Assembly (NCBI RefSeq): GCF_000003815.2
Contig: NC_049997.1
Coordinates: 12,701,534 to 12,765,533, forward strand
DNA from: Branchiostoma floridae
Taxonomy: Eukaryota; Chordata; Leptocardii; Amphioxiformes; Branchiostomatidae
Direction of reading: 5' to 3'
Length of the DNA: 64,000 nt
Shown: positions 26,901 through 36,000 of the stretch, piece after piece
How positions within the stretch are numbered: the stretch's first letter is position 1
Layout of the letters: every line of letters begins with the position of its first letter
Translations under genes and position numbers: made by a program
Notes under the pieces: generated by a model
Told to the model about the DNA's origin: nothing
Databases searched by the model: none
Seen by the model: only the letters and a program-made list of their open reading frames with translations

Positions 26901-28106
26901 TTGACTGTTTTGTATCTTAGAAGCGGTCCTTAGTCTGTTTGCAAACACCTAACGCTGCACTCGTTTTCAATAATCAGATACGTGTTACGAAGGCAATGGG
27001 GCGGCATATAACGGAGTGGTCGCCGTGACTGACCGGGGACTGACCTGCCAACACTGGAACGCGCAATCCCCACATAGCCACAGCTTCCACGGACAGGAGG
27101 AAAACTACTGCCGCAATCCGGACGGGTAAGTGTGCCTTCTCCGGATTGATTTGCGGAATTCCGGACTAAGACAATGATAGAACATTGGACTGTCATGGTC
27201 TACTTTAGTGTCTGCCATGAAAGACAGATCATACGAGTACAGTCAAACCTGCCCAAGCGAGCACCTCTTCTTAGCGACCACCTGGCCATTACGACCCCTT
27301 TTTCTTGGTCCCGAAAAAATTCCCCTTTGACGTCAGCATTAAGCGACCTTTTCACAACGACCACCGCAAAAAATTGGGACCAAATCCATGCCCATAACGA
27401 CCGCGCGATTTTCTAATCTTGAGGTGTCATCAATTTTCAATGATAACTAGCGCGATTCTGTGCCGAAATCGGCCAGTTTGCGTCAGATTTTGACTACCAT
27501 TACGATGATATGTTCAAAATAAAGATGACGGCGGATGCACTTGCGTGTGCTTACTATTTGCCATTAAACACAACGGAAACCATTTAAACTATGCATCGGT
27601 CATATTGTGAGTTCATACTCTTCTAACCGACCACCTGGCCAAATCGACCGATTTTGCCCGGCCCCTCGGATTGTCGTCTTGGGCAGGTTTGACTGTACTG
27701 AAAAACTGTAATTTGTATTGTACCTCACGGGTGTAAACCGGATGTACGATGTATGCATGTCTACTGTGAATCAAATGGCGTCTTTAAAAGCCATTATGTG
27801 TTGCTAAAATTGTAGGAGATGGCCAGATTGTTAGAACAATTCGCCAGATTTTTATTCGGCCATCTTAGTAGCCACTTTCCAGCAAACTAAGGAGACTCGC
27901 TAGATTGAAAGCACTTGCAAGCTAGTACCGAAATCTTTGTGATTATGATTGTTTCTTAAATACTAGATTTTCTAATATCAAGATAATTCTTTTGATGGAG
28001 TTTTGTAAATTGGCTTCTTTTCTGCAGAGGCACCCAACCATGGTGCTATACAACAGACTCTAGCGTCCGTTGGCAGTACTGCAGCGTCCCCAAGTGTGAG
28101 GGGTGA
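8937..28106 (+). CDS. Secreted astacin metalloprotease with EGF-like, CUB, Thr-rich and three kringle modules
   Basis: Exons: 8937-9002, 10122-10187, 11604-11811, 18319-18448, 18810-18882, 19065-19132, 20364-20499, 20839-20965, 21170-21347, 21853-21950, 22441-22559, 23401-23534, 24091-24291, 24886-25039, 25177-25352, 25603-25759, 26371-26480, 26978-27125, 28028-28106, about 809 residues. Order: signal peptide (1-18 or so), prodomain, astacin catalytic domain (about 93-290), EGF-like segment, CUB (about 352-465), Thr/Pro repeat linker, kringles 1-3 up to the TGA. Astacins are secreted zinc endopeptidases activated by removal of the prodomain; CUB and kringle modules usually bind substrate or matrix. 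The start was chosen because its ATG opens a hydrophobic signal exon just below a TATA box. Splice phases agree at every junction except exon 8/9, where the obvious sites are one base out of register and give an early stop. This is either a one-base sequence error, an unusual donor or a damaged allele. The substrate is unknown. Confidence 0.88.
10441..10640 (+). repeat. tRNA-derived SINE-like segment
   Basis: A B-box-like GAGTTCGATACTCG lies downstream of a G-rich tRNA-like stretch (GGGGGTGTCTGACTAGAGCC). No complete cloverleaf is seen. Probably a decayed SINE in intron 2 of the astacin gene. Confidence 0.3.
11264..11460. mobile_element. MITE family A copy 1 (CGTCACATTTCCAAACCG ends)
   Basis: Inverted ends of about 35 bp: CTACGTCACATTTCCAAACC on the left and GGTTTGGAAATGTGACGTAA on the right, with GC-rich CCCGGCCGGGCCCCGG just inside. 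Related copies are at about 17221-17425 (right end clear, left end degraded) and 18452-18660. All are in introns 2-4 of the astacin gene. Confidence 0.7.
11604..20965 (+). CDS. Astacin prodomain end and catalytic domain (exons 3-8)
   Basis: Exon 3 carries a prodomain stretch MESDIKLT whose Asp matches the aspartate that caps the zinc in astacin zymogens. It is followed by a dibasic RK at about residues 91-92 and the mature start GTANIAARW. Exon 6 holds the zinc-binding and catalytic signature [18 protein letters not shown] (about 187-204: three His ligands, catalytic Glu). Exon 7 holds the Met-turn SIMHY (about 242-246) with the conserved Tyr. Four Cys (NTC, GGC, QGC, YNC) sit where the two canonical astacin disulfides are formed. 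All catalytic residues are present, so an active enzyme is expected. Confidence 0.92.
13538..14077. mobile_element. 540-bp MITE with perfect 33-bp inverted termini
   Basis: The left end AGGCCACAGCAAGTAAATTT (13538-13570 in full) and the right end (14045-14077) are exact reverse complements. The interior (13658-13925) contains a block that recurs at about 34678-34930 (for example GGTACCCAGGACTGTAGTTG). No transposase is encoded, so it is non-autonomous. It lies in intron 3 of the astacin gene. Confidence 0.8.
15787..15925 (+). other. Exon-like segment of unknown origin
   Basis: In the long third intron of the astacin gene, an acceptor-like CTATAG (ending 15789) precedes an open phase-1 reading frame ([20 protein letters not shown] and onward) that ends at TGA after about 45 codons. 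The local sequence is more GC-rich than its surroundings up to about 16100. It could be an alternative terminal exon, a gene fragment or part of a transposon. No domain is recognised. Confidence 0.25.
16590..16990. repeat. Diverged ~250-bp direct repeat
   Basis: CCAAACGACAACCACCTGAA at about 16593 recurs as CCAAACGACAACCACTTGAA at about 16844, and parts of the following about 150 bp also match (for example GTGACATATTCGTCTT and GGGACATATTGGTCTT). An old tandem duplication inside intron 3. Confidence 0.45.
18452..18660. mobile_element. MITE family A copy 3 abutting a splice donor
   Basis: The left end (CATACGTCACAATTCCAAAC) starts within about 5-10 bases of the exon 4 donor (GG|GTAAGG at 18449); the right end finishes GGAAATGTGACTTTAGGCTA. 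The donor itself still fits consensus, so splicing is probably intact. Confidence 0.65.
19255..20140. mobile_element. Two MITE copies (family C) in one intron
   Basis: Copy 1 (about 19255-19470) is bounded by GATGGTATCTCACTGCAC and its complement ending CAGTGGGATACCATC. Copy 2 (about 19887-20140) is bounded by TACCTCACCGCAC and GTGCAGTGAGGTA. Both share an interior with AGACAACAAA, TACACAA and TTCGTTCTTTAT, also found in the 1873-2111 element. Both lie in the intron between the zinc-signature exon and the Met-turn exon. Confidence 0.6.
21170..21347 (+). CDS. EGF-like exon of the astacin gene
   Basis: The open frame GTG GAG CTC... gives an Asn-rich stretch and then a compact Cys-rich segment ([19 protein letters not shown], then TGDTC) typical of the EGF-like module that follows astacin domains. 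Its 3' end (phase 1) joins the CUB exon correctly. Its 5' end does not: exon 8 ends in phase 1, and joining at the only good acceptor (CTGCTAG, ending at 21169) makes TGA after seven codons. A weak alternative donor (TTT|GTAGCG, after 20977) would restore frame. Confidence 0.7.
21853..23534 (+). CDS. CUB domain (exons 10-12)
   Basis: Three exons (21853-21950, 22441-22559, 23401-23534) join in frame to one CUB domain. It opens with [18 protein letters not shown], has [10 protein letters not shown] for the usual third Cys and acidic strand, then RFCGSGPG and a C-terminal [10 protein letters not shown]. The four Cys and the F-D-x-V-E-V region fit the family. In Tolloid and meprin relatives CUB modules bind substrates or calcium. 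Confidence 0.9.
22120..22385. repeat. ~125-bp direct tandem duplication
   Basis: Two successive copies begin TTTTTTCATGGCGGGAAATT and end ATGTATTGG(T/C)TCCTATCTTGAT. They lie in the intron between CUB exons 1 and 2, just upstream of the CUB exon 2 acceptor. Confidence 0.8.
24091..24291 (+). CDS. Thr/Pro repeat linker with NAGNAG acceptor
   Basis: One phase 1-1 exon encodes a mucin-like linker containing four copies of TTTRQPERP, each encoded by a nearly identical 27-bp repeat (about 24150-24261). The repeat DNA is prone to copy-number change and the Thr residues are likely O-glycosylation sites. The acceptor is a tandem CAGCAG, so either AG can be used and the protein would differ by one residue without a frame change. 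Confidence 0.85.
24590..24840. repeat. Probable SINE-like insertion
   Basis: A GC-richer block before the kringle 1 exon contains TATCGACAAGAGTAGGGGTG, a phrase typical of dispersed repeats, and no credible ORF. Class uncertain. Confidence 0.25.
24886..28106 (+). CDS. Three kringle domains (exons 14-19)
   Basis: Each kringle is split over two exons at the same place, in the Arg codon after the third Cys or in the Gly codon of NPDG. Each shows GRTCQRW or GLTCQHW, then CRNPDG, PWCYTTD and VRW. Kringle 1 and 2 are followed or separated by short Thr/Pro linkers; the gene ends CEG-stop just after kringle 3. Kringles 1 and 2 keep NPDGE, which supplies the Asp-x-acid pair of the lysine-binding pocket, along with the Trp and Arg of PWCYTTD...VRW. 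Kringle 3 has NPDGG and lacks the second acid. Confidence 0.92.
25877..26110 (-). pseudogene. Decayed C-terminal end of a non-LTR retrotransposon polyprotein
   Basis: Read on the minus strand, this part of the kringle 2 intron encodes [20 protein letters not shown] and later [16 protein letters not shown] before a stop at 25879-25877, with one internal stop. The KRGRPKxxxRR...W pattern near the end is typical of the C-terminal tail of RTE/CR1-type endonuclease-reverse transcriptase proteins. It is a short dead remnant in antisense orientation to the host gene. Confidence 0.6.
27240..27695. mobile_element. Tc1/mariner-superfamily MITE (CAGTCAAACCTG ends, TA duplication)
   Basis: A 456-bp unit begins CAGTCAAACCTGCCCAAG and ends with its complement CTTGGGCAGGTTTGACTG, flanked on both sides by TA. 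CAGT termini with a TA target duplication are typical of pogo/Tigger and related Tc1/mariner elements. Internal subrepeats of the AGCGACCACCTGGCC type also occur. Non-autonomous; in the kringle 3 intron. Confidence 0.85.
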
Positions 28107-28364
28107 GGCACAGGCAGAAAAATGCTCCCGCCCTGGAGGCGTCTCCAAACAAGCAACATAACATATATACTAGATTAATCCATACATATGATACTGTGAT
28201 CAATTTAGAATCGAAAAACATTTTGTACGCTATATTGTTAGCTACAGCTATTATGCGCAGTCATAAAATATGTTGTTTTACTGCTAAAGTCTTTTGTCTT
28301 TTCCATGACTCACAAAAGATACGAAACACTCTATATGACATAAACATATATGACTACAAAATAC

Positions 28365-28370
28365 AATAAA
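28365..28370 (+). promoter_or_regulatory. Candidate poly(A) signal AATAAA
   Basis: The first canonical AATAAA after the astacin stop codon, 259 bases downstream. It gives a plausible short 3' UTR before the tandem array begins. Confidence 0.5.
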
Positions 28371-28404
28371 GTAAAATGACACCAAACGAACATGTCAAAA
28401 CTAC

Positions 28405-31400
28405 GAAGCAGGTCGACTAAGCAGTTGCATTTACGTGACTTGCTGTTCCTTTACGTAACTTGCTGTTGCCTACGTGACTTGGTTCTTTTCTCGAGGTCTC
28501 TTAGGACAAGGACATCTTGTTTGTCCATCTTCTTGCCCAGTTGATTACAATTCTACTAAAAGGCTCTATGAAAAAAAGCTAATCTAGTTCTCCACAACGG
28601 TCCTTTGTTGTCTACGCCACATCATCATAGTTTTCATACACTTGATTACTCCACACTGTGTATCTTTATTGTATTCCTATGATTCACCACGAGATAATTA
28701 TAAGGGGAGTATGTATTGAAATGTGACCCTGATACTATAGCTACTGGATGCGTTATTCCATAACTAAAAATTCACGAATAACCTACATTTAACGTTATAA
28801 ACTGAGCATTTTCTGTCTTTTCAATTCATATTTAGAATTTAGTAACCAATTCTCTTTCGGGATCTTTGTTTTCAAAATTAGCCAAGCGTATAATGCAACA
28901 ATGAAAATAGAAACAGTGCAGTTGCTGAGTTTTGAATGCTTTTAGGAGGAATTATTTTCCCATGGCTTATAAAACAGGTTGACTAAACAGTGCAAAACAT
29001 CTCTTTGATAGCGAACCTGTTGCCTTTACATGACTTGGCTCTTTTATCGAGGTCTCTTAGGACAAGGACATCTTGTTTGTCCATCTTCTTGCCCAGTTAA
29101 TTACAATTCTACGAAAAGGCTTTATAAAAAAGAAGCCAATCTAGTTCTCTACAACGGTCCTTTGTTGTCTGCACCACATAATCATAGTTTTCATACACTC
29201 GATTACTCCACACTGTGTATCTTCATTGTATTCCTATGATTCACCACGAGATTTGGGGAGTATGTATTGAAATGTGACCCTGATACTATAGCTACTAGAT
29301 ACGTTATTCCATTACTGAAAATACAAGAGTACCATACATTGATAAATTGAGCATTTTCTGTCTGTTCGATTCATATTTAGAATTTAGTATTCTATTTTCT
29401 TTCGGGATCTATGCTTCCAATATTAGCCAAGCGTACAACGCAACGATAGAAATAGAAACAGGGCAGTTGCTGAGTTTTGAATGCTTTCAGGAGGGATTCT
29501 TTTCACAAGGCTTATAAAACAGGTTGACTTAGCAGTGCAAAACACCTCTTTGATAGCGATCTTGTTGCCTTTACATAACTTGGTTCTTTCATCGAGGTCT
29601 CTTATACCCCCCTCACATTAGGCGCGATTCGATCGGAAGAGTAGTTTACGAGCTCTAAATGACATTTTCGTGAGTAAGACGTCCGGTTTTCTCACGATCA
29701 TCTTGCGATTTTTAGGGATCGCCGGCAATTTTTAGGAGTCTTACGAAGGTGTCGGTGCAGCGAAACATGTTCTTAACATAAGCGACAAGTCGCATGAGAT
29801 CGCAGAGCTCGTTACGGAGTCGCAGATCGTGCGTGCAAATCATGCGTACCTCGCAAAGGCATCGGTCAATATTCTTGCGTCATCCAAACGATTGAAGACC
29901 GATAGCCGAGCACAGAAATAGTATTTACTCATCGAGCGCAAATCGGATGGCGAACGCCCGTCAGTTGGACAACGTTTCGGGCGACGTTCGCCCGACTTCC
30001 GTTTGTTTACAAATATTGAATTTCTGGGAATGTGAGGGTAATTCTAACATTGTGGCCCCTGTGGTAGTATGTAGGCTGGTTTTGTGACACACTTTCCTTT
30101 CTTGTGTCATTTCCATTATGCCCGCGCATTCCATTCATTGGTTAAAAAGATTCCGACAACAAAATAAGCAACATTTATTGATCTCTTGACTTTTTTGAGG
30201 AACGTTTTGTGTTACCTTGTCCGCATGCAAGAGGTCATGGGAGGTTCATTATCATAGATTTATTTATCGTCGATCGCACGAGCCTCGCTTAAATGTGAGG
30301 GGGACAGTTTTTGGGCGAAAAATACGCAAGACCATTTTAAGATCTTATAGTCAGTCGACCTTCCTGCGATCGCGAAGTACGTGGGAAGATCGTATATAAT
30401 GTGAGGGGGGTATAAGGACAACCTTAAGGACATCTTGTTTGTCCATCTTCTTGCCCAGTTGATTACAATTCCACTAAAAGGCTCTATGAAAAGAAGCTAA
30501 TCTAGTTCTCCACAACGGTCATTTGTTGTATACACCACATAATCATAGTTTTCATACACTCGATTACTCCACACTGTGTATCTTTATTGTATTCCTTCGA
30601 TTCACCACGATATTGGGGGAGAACGTATTGAAATGTGACCCTGATACTATAAATACTGGTTACGTTATTACATAACTGAAAATTCACAATTTTAGAACAC
30701 TTCATTTATAAACTGAACATTTTCTGCCCTTCGATTCACATTATAATTTAGTATTCAATTCTCTCTCAATTCTCTATCTTTGTTTTCAAAATGAGGCAAG
30801 CGTACAATGCAACAATAGAAATAGAAACAGGACAGTTGCTGAGTTTTGAATGCTTTTAGGAGGGAGTCTTTTCACATGGCTTACAAAACAGGTCGACTAA
30901 GATGTGCAAAAACACCTCTTTGATAGCGAACCTGTTGCCTTTACTTGACTTGGTTCTTTTATCGAGGTCTCTTAGGACAAGGACATCTTGTTTGTCCATC
31001 TTCTTGCCCAGTTAATTACAATTCTACTAAAAGCCTTTATGAAAAGAAGCTTATCTAGTTCTCCACAACGGTCCTTTGTTGTCTACACCACATAATCATA
31101 GTTTTCATACACTCGATTACTTCACATACTCCACACTGTGCATCTGTATTGTAATCCTCTAATTCATCACGGCGGGAAGGAGAGTATGTTTTGAAATGTG
31201 ACCCTGATATTACTGGACACGCTGTTCCATAACTAAAAATTCACTACATTTATAAACTGATCATGCTCTGTCTTTTCTATTTATATTAGTATTGAATTTT
31301 GTTTCGGAATTTTTGTTTTCAATATTAGCCAAGCGTACTATGCAAGCAATAGAAATAGAAACAGGGAAGTTGCTGGGTTTTGAATGTTTTTGGGAGAGAT

Positions 31401-32890
31401 TCTTTTCACATGCACATGGCTTACCAAATGTCGTTCTGTATGCTTGGATTGTTTTCTATTATTCTACAAAATGTTGTGTGAGATTGCAGAAAAGGAACGG
31501 TAGGAAATGTTTTGCTGTGCCTTAATAAATCCATGCAGCGTTGGCTTGTTTGATATGACTCACAAAAGATACAGAACACACCGTATGACATCAATATATG
31601 CCCCACCACGAAGTGGCATAATGTCAGGCTGTCAAAATTGACAGAAATCAATCATGGCAAAAGCTATAAAACAGGTCGACTAAGCAGTACAAAAACAGGA
31701 AATATAGCTGCTCTTCGATTGCGAACCTGTTGCTTTCACAAGAAGCTACGTGACTTGGTCTCTGATGACAAGGACATCTTGTTTGTCCAGCTCTATTCCC
31801 AGTTAATTACTTCTCTACACAAAAGATAACTTAAGTACCCATTCTAGTTCCGCACACCGGGTCCTTTGTTGTTTACACCACATAATCATAGTTTTCATAC
31901 ACTCGATTACTCCACACTGTGTATCGTTATTGTATTCCTATGATTCACCACAATATTGGGATAATATGTTTTGGATATGACCCTGATATTACTGGCATGG
32001 ATACATCATTCCATAACTAAAAGTTCAAGAGTATTATACATTTATAAATGAAACGTTGTCTGTCTTTAATATCTATATTAGTATTCAATTATATTTCGGA
32101 ATTTTTAATATTGGCCTAGTGTACAATGCAAGCAATAAAATTGAATAGAGTTTTAAATGTGAACGATTCTGAGAGGGATTTTTCCATATTATGTACCAAC
32201 TTATTCTGAATGATTGATTTTTTTCTGTAATTTTGTATACGTTTATAAGGGATTGATGCCGTTTTTAGATGTGCACGGGGCTTGGGAAGGAACACAAGAT
32301 TTTGTTATGCCTCAAAGAAGAAAATCCTGACTGCAATGGCTCACAAATAAATAAAAGATACGGAACACACCGTATAAGAAAATTGTACATTTTATCATTA
32401 GTATACCCAGGCACCACTGCTAAGTACTTTACACCAACCCAACGCAGAACCAGAGGAAGTCACATGTTTAAATATCAATTGATTACAACAAAAAGAGATT
32501 TGTCTGAATTTTTTTCTTGGCACAATCGTGGAGTGGAATCAAGTGACCCCCCCCCCCCCCCCATGCCCTGGTTGGGTAGTATGAGGGTAAATAACAAGAA
32601 GAAGACGAAAATTTACAACTATAAAATGTAATAATGACAGCTGCCAAGTGGCTGCTATCAAACAGGTCGACGGAGAGGTACAAAAACAGCAATAAAGATT
32701 CTGCTCGACAACCTGTCAATGCTCTCATCCATATTGACTCCATGTTGTCCTTCTCCACGCCCAGTCAATTGCAGTAAGTTGTACAATAAAGCTCCATAGA
32801 AAAAAAGCCAATCTAGTTCCCAACAACGGGTCTTTTGTTGACTGCACCACGCAATCATACTTTCCTTACACTCGATTAATCCTATAAGGC
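28405..32890. repeat. Tandem array of ~550-bp non-coding units
   Basis: An anchor GGACATCTTGTTTGTCCATC recurs at about 28510, 29065, 30428, 30981 and (diverged) 31771, with a weak sixth unit near 32740. Spacing is about 555, then about 550 once an insertion is removed, then 553, then longer. Each unit also carries CCACACTGTGTATCTTTATT, GAAATGTGACCCTGATA and TTGCTGAGTTTTGAATGCTT. Copies differ by scattered substitutions and small indels, so the array is not very recent. The anchor can fold into a hairpin (GGACAA/TTGTCC). No shared ORF; it fills the space between the astacin and sushi/EGF genes. Confidence 0.85.
29602..30415. mobile_element. ~0.8-kb inverted-repeat transposon inside the tandem array
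   Basis: The ends are a perfect 19-bp inverted repeat, TTATACCCCCCTCACATTA and its complement. The element interrupts one array unit between TCGAGGTCTC and AGGACA, where other units read continuously, so the boundaries are well defined. A TA target duplication is likely. It contains no transposase ORF and has its own G+C-richer composition. Confidence 0.85.
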
Positions 32891-33078
32891 GCGATGTACT
32901 AAGGAAATCCTTGGATGTAAATATCTATCTGCCTGATTTAGCATGCCAGGATATTTATTTGTATGTTGCCGATCGCGTATCAGAACGATTACAGCCAGGG
33001 AGGATGATCCTTTATGGACAGGTTGCGAATTTTAGTATATACTAACTACTTGACGAAAACTCAGTGAGAACCTCGAGG

Positions 33079-36000
33079 ATGAGAAAGAAAATGGAAAGTA
33101 TCCTAGGCTATCGACTTTTCCTCATGTGGACTTTGCTTCTGGTGGTGACTCAAGTGCCATGTGCCGGTAAGGAAGTTTTAGTATTTTAGTTCTATTGGCT
33201 AACATTCCTTTTCAACCTATTTGTTTTCTATACAGAGAACATGAATCTAGCATTTACCGGTCCATGTTTGTGATCGCAACCTTGAATTCATTTGAATTTA
33301 TGTTAATACAAGGAAGTCAAAGTTAACTTATATGTATTGAATGCTTTCAAAACAAAACATTGGCTATGATATGATCTGAAATGATAATTTGTGTATGATA
33401 TGTGTTATGTGTGTGTTTGTGTGTTTGTTTGTTTGTGTGTGTGTGTGTGTTTGTGTGTGTGAAAACTTCATACAACTGCTCATCCTTTGCCCGGTACTTT
33501 AGTTGGAATTTTTCTTTTTTTTTGCGACAAACTTGTTTCGTCGAGTTGGGATGATATATAAAATCGAGTATATAAAGATATAAAGACGAGGTCTTATATA
33601 TCAGTATTGGCATGGATACATCACAACAAAAGCTTGTGACTAATAACACTATACGTCTTTTTTAACGAGTGGTCTCTCAAAGACCTTGCCATGAATAATT
33701 TAGTGGCAAAACAGTAATGTTGCTGTAATATAAGGGGCGTCTATATGGCACCTAGCTCTACAGCAAGCTCGGCTTCATCATATCATATCTCATATCTCAT
33801 CATATATCGTATCACGTCATAAGCTCAAAATATCTGGCAAGTGACGAAGCAGACGGTCGAGGCTTGCTTACAGAGATAGGTCTCTCAAACAAGACCCACA
33901 CAAATGCGCTTAAGAAGAAAAACATATTAATGCACCATAAGTATACCAGGAGCATTATTTCTGTGAAAAAAGACAGTTTATTTTGAAACAGTTGCATTGA
34001 ATAAGCATACATGCAGTTAATGGAATCACTTCGACGTCCATATTTCGTATTGAAAAACAACAACAACCGTAAAAACGTAGTCAAGTCTGCTATTATAGAA
34101 TAAGAGTACGTTGTTTGGGCGGAAGAAAGAGCCCTTATGGGTGATGGCCATACCTCCCTTTATATAGTCTTGCCACAATCTTGAATCAATAGGTATTCCT
34201 CAAACATCCTTGAAAATAAGAAGGAAAAGGAGAAATACTAAAGAAATCAAACAGGGAAAGGCGACCACAGAAAGCAACATGGAAAACAAAAGAATAACAC
34301 TTTATGTCAATAATCAAATGATAGCAGGTTCTCATAACTGATAACACCATAATAAATGTCAAATTAATTACATTCAACTTTTAAAAAGGGGGGGGGGCAG
34401 TGTACCATGGGAATATACACAACAGAACATTCTTTCTTAATGATCCTCCAAATCAAATTCAAATAATATTTACCAAGTAATTTCCGAACATCGATTGATG
34501 AAGAAAGCTGAAAATACAACAATCCAACTCAAATTCACCTAACTGACGACCAGAGTCTGAAGAGGTATCCCACCGAACTGCGGTATGTAGGTGGTGTCGC
34601 TGTCTCCTAAATTAAGTTTGTGTTCCCCTTGATTTTATGATAAGATTTAATGATATCATGCAAAAACTTAATTGAACTATGTACCAAAATGAGCAAATAT
34701 GTAGCCTAATAAATGTACTTGTAGAAGTGACACTTGCGAGGTACCCAGGACTGTAGTTGTAGAAATAAAACTTATTAGATAGTTGTAAAAGTGACAACAA
34801 TATGGAAGCCATGAGTGTGGTTACCAACTTTGTTAGTGATACCAGTCTGCCACACTAGTCACTTTTACCACAGCAGTACATGTCTTGAATACAGGAATGA
34901 ATGCTTTGTTGGCTCTGATATCATGTTTTCTACATCTACATTCTTATACCCCCAAATGGCCCCGCATGGGGCATCGCGGGGGGGGGGGGGGGGGGGCAAC
35001 TTAAGCCCCCGGGTTAAGGGGGGGAGGCCCCCTGCCTGGGACGGAAACCCTCAACGTTGGGGGGACTTAAAAACGGGGCAGGGAGGGGTTTCCCCCCCGG
35101 AAAGGGGGGGGGGAAAAAAGAGTTTTTATATGGGGCGGGACGGGCAAAAAAGGGGTAAAATTTATGAACGGGGCCCTTGGGGCCCCCTGGGCGGGGTTAA
35201 AAAAGCCGCCAAGGGCCAAATTAAAGGTATTAATAACCACCTTGGAAAAAAAATTGAGGGGGGTTTTGGCCCCTCAATTCTTGGTAAAAAATTTAAAAAA
35301 CCTTTATGGGGGCCATTTTTGGAAAAGGAGCCTTTTTTTCCCCCCATCCCACAATTTTTGCTGGCTGCCCAGGAAGCCCTCCCAAAAAATTACTTGGTGG
35401 GGCCCAATGGAAAAAGGGAAAATTTGGCCTCCAAAAGGGCTGGAAAATTAAAAACATTTCCGAAGCTATGATCAAAAACCCCCATCTTGNNNNNNNNNNN
35501 NNNNNNNNNNNNNNNNNNNNNNNNNNNNNNNNNNNNNNNNNNNNNNNNNNNNNNNNNNNNNNNNNNNNNNNNNNNNNNNNNNNNNNNNNCTCTATAGCAG
35601 GCTCTCTGGGGTAGCGGGAGCATGGTTTTGTCCCATATATGCAAATAACCAGCATGCATACATTAACATGCTAATAAGTACGTGCAAATTAACATAAGCA
35701 CTTTTGTACATTTTGGTTCACACTGTACACTTCACTCTACTCACTCTGGTTCACTGTCTGGTTCACTCCTATACACTCTGGTTCACTCTCATACACTCTG
35801 GTTCACTCCTATACACTCTGGTTCACTCCTACACACTCTTCACACTGTACACTCTAGCTCACCCTGTACTCTCTGGTTCACTCTATTCAATCTTGTTCAC
35901 TCTAGCACACTCTCATACACTCTGGTTCACTGTCTGGTTCCCTCTCATACACTCTGGTTCACTCTTATACACTCTGGGTCACTCTGTTCACTCTGTACAC

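Noticed and set aside
34815-35471. 218-codon plus-strand ORF and overlapping ORFs
   Set aside because: They cross homopolymer-ridden, low-quality sequence beside a 100-N gap; the Gly/Lys/Pro-rich translation is an artefact.
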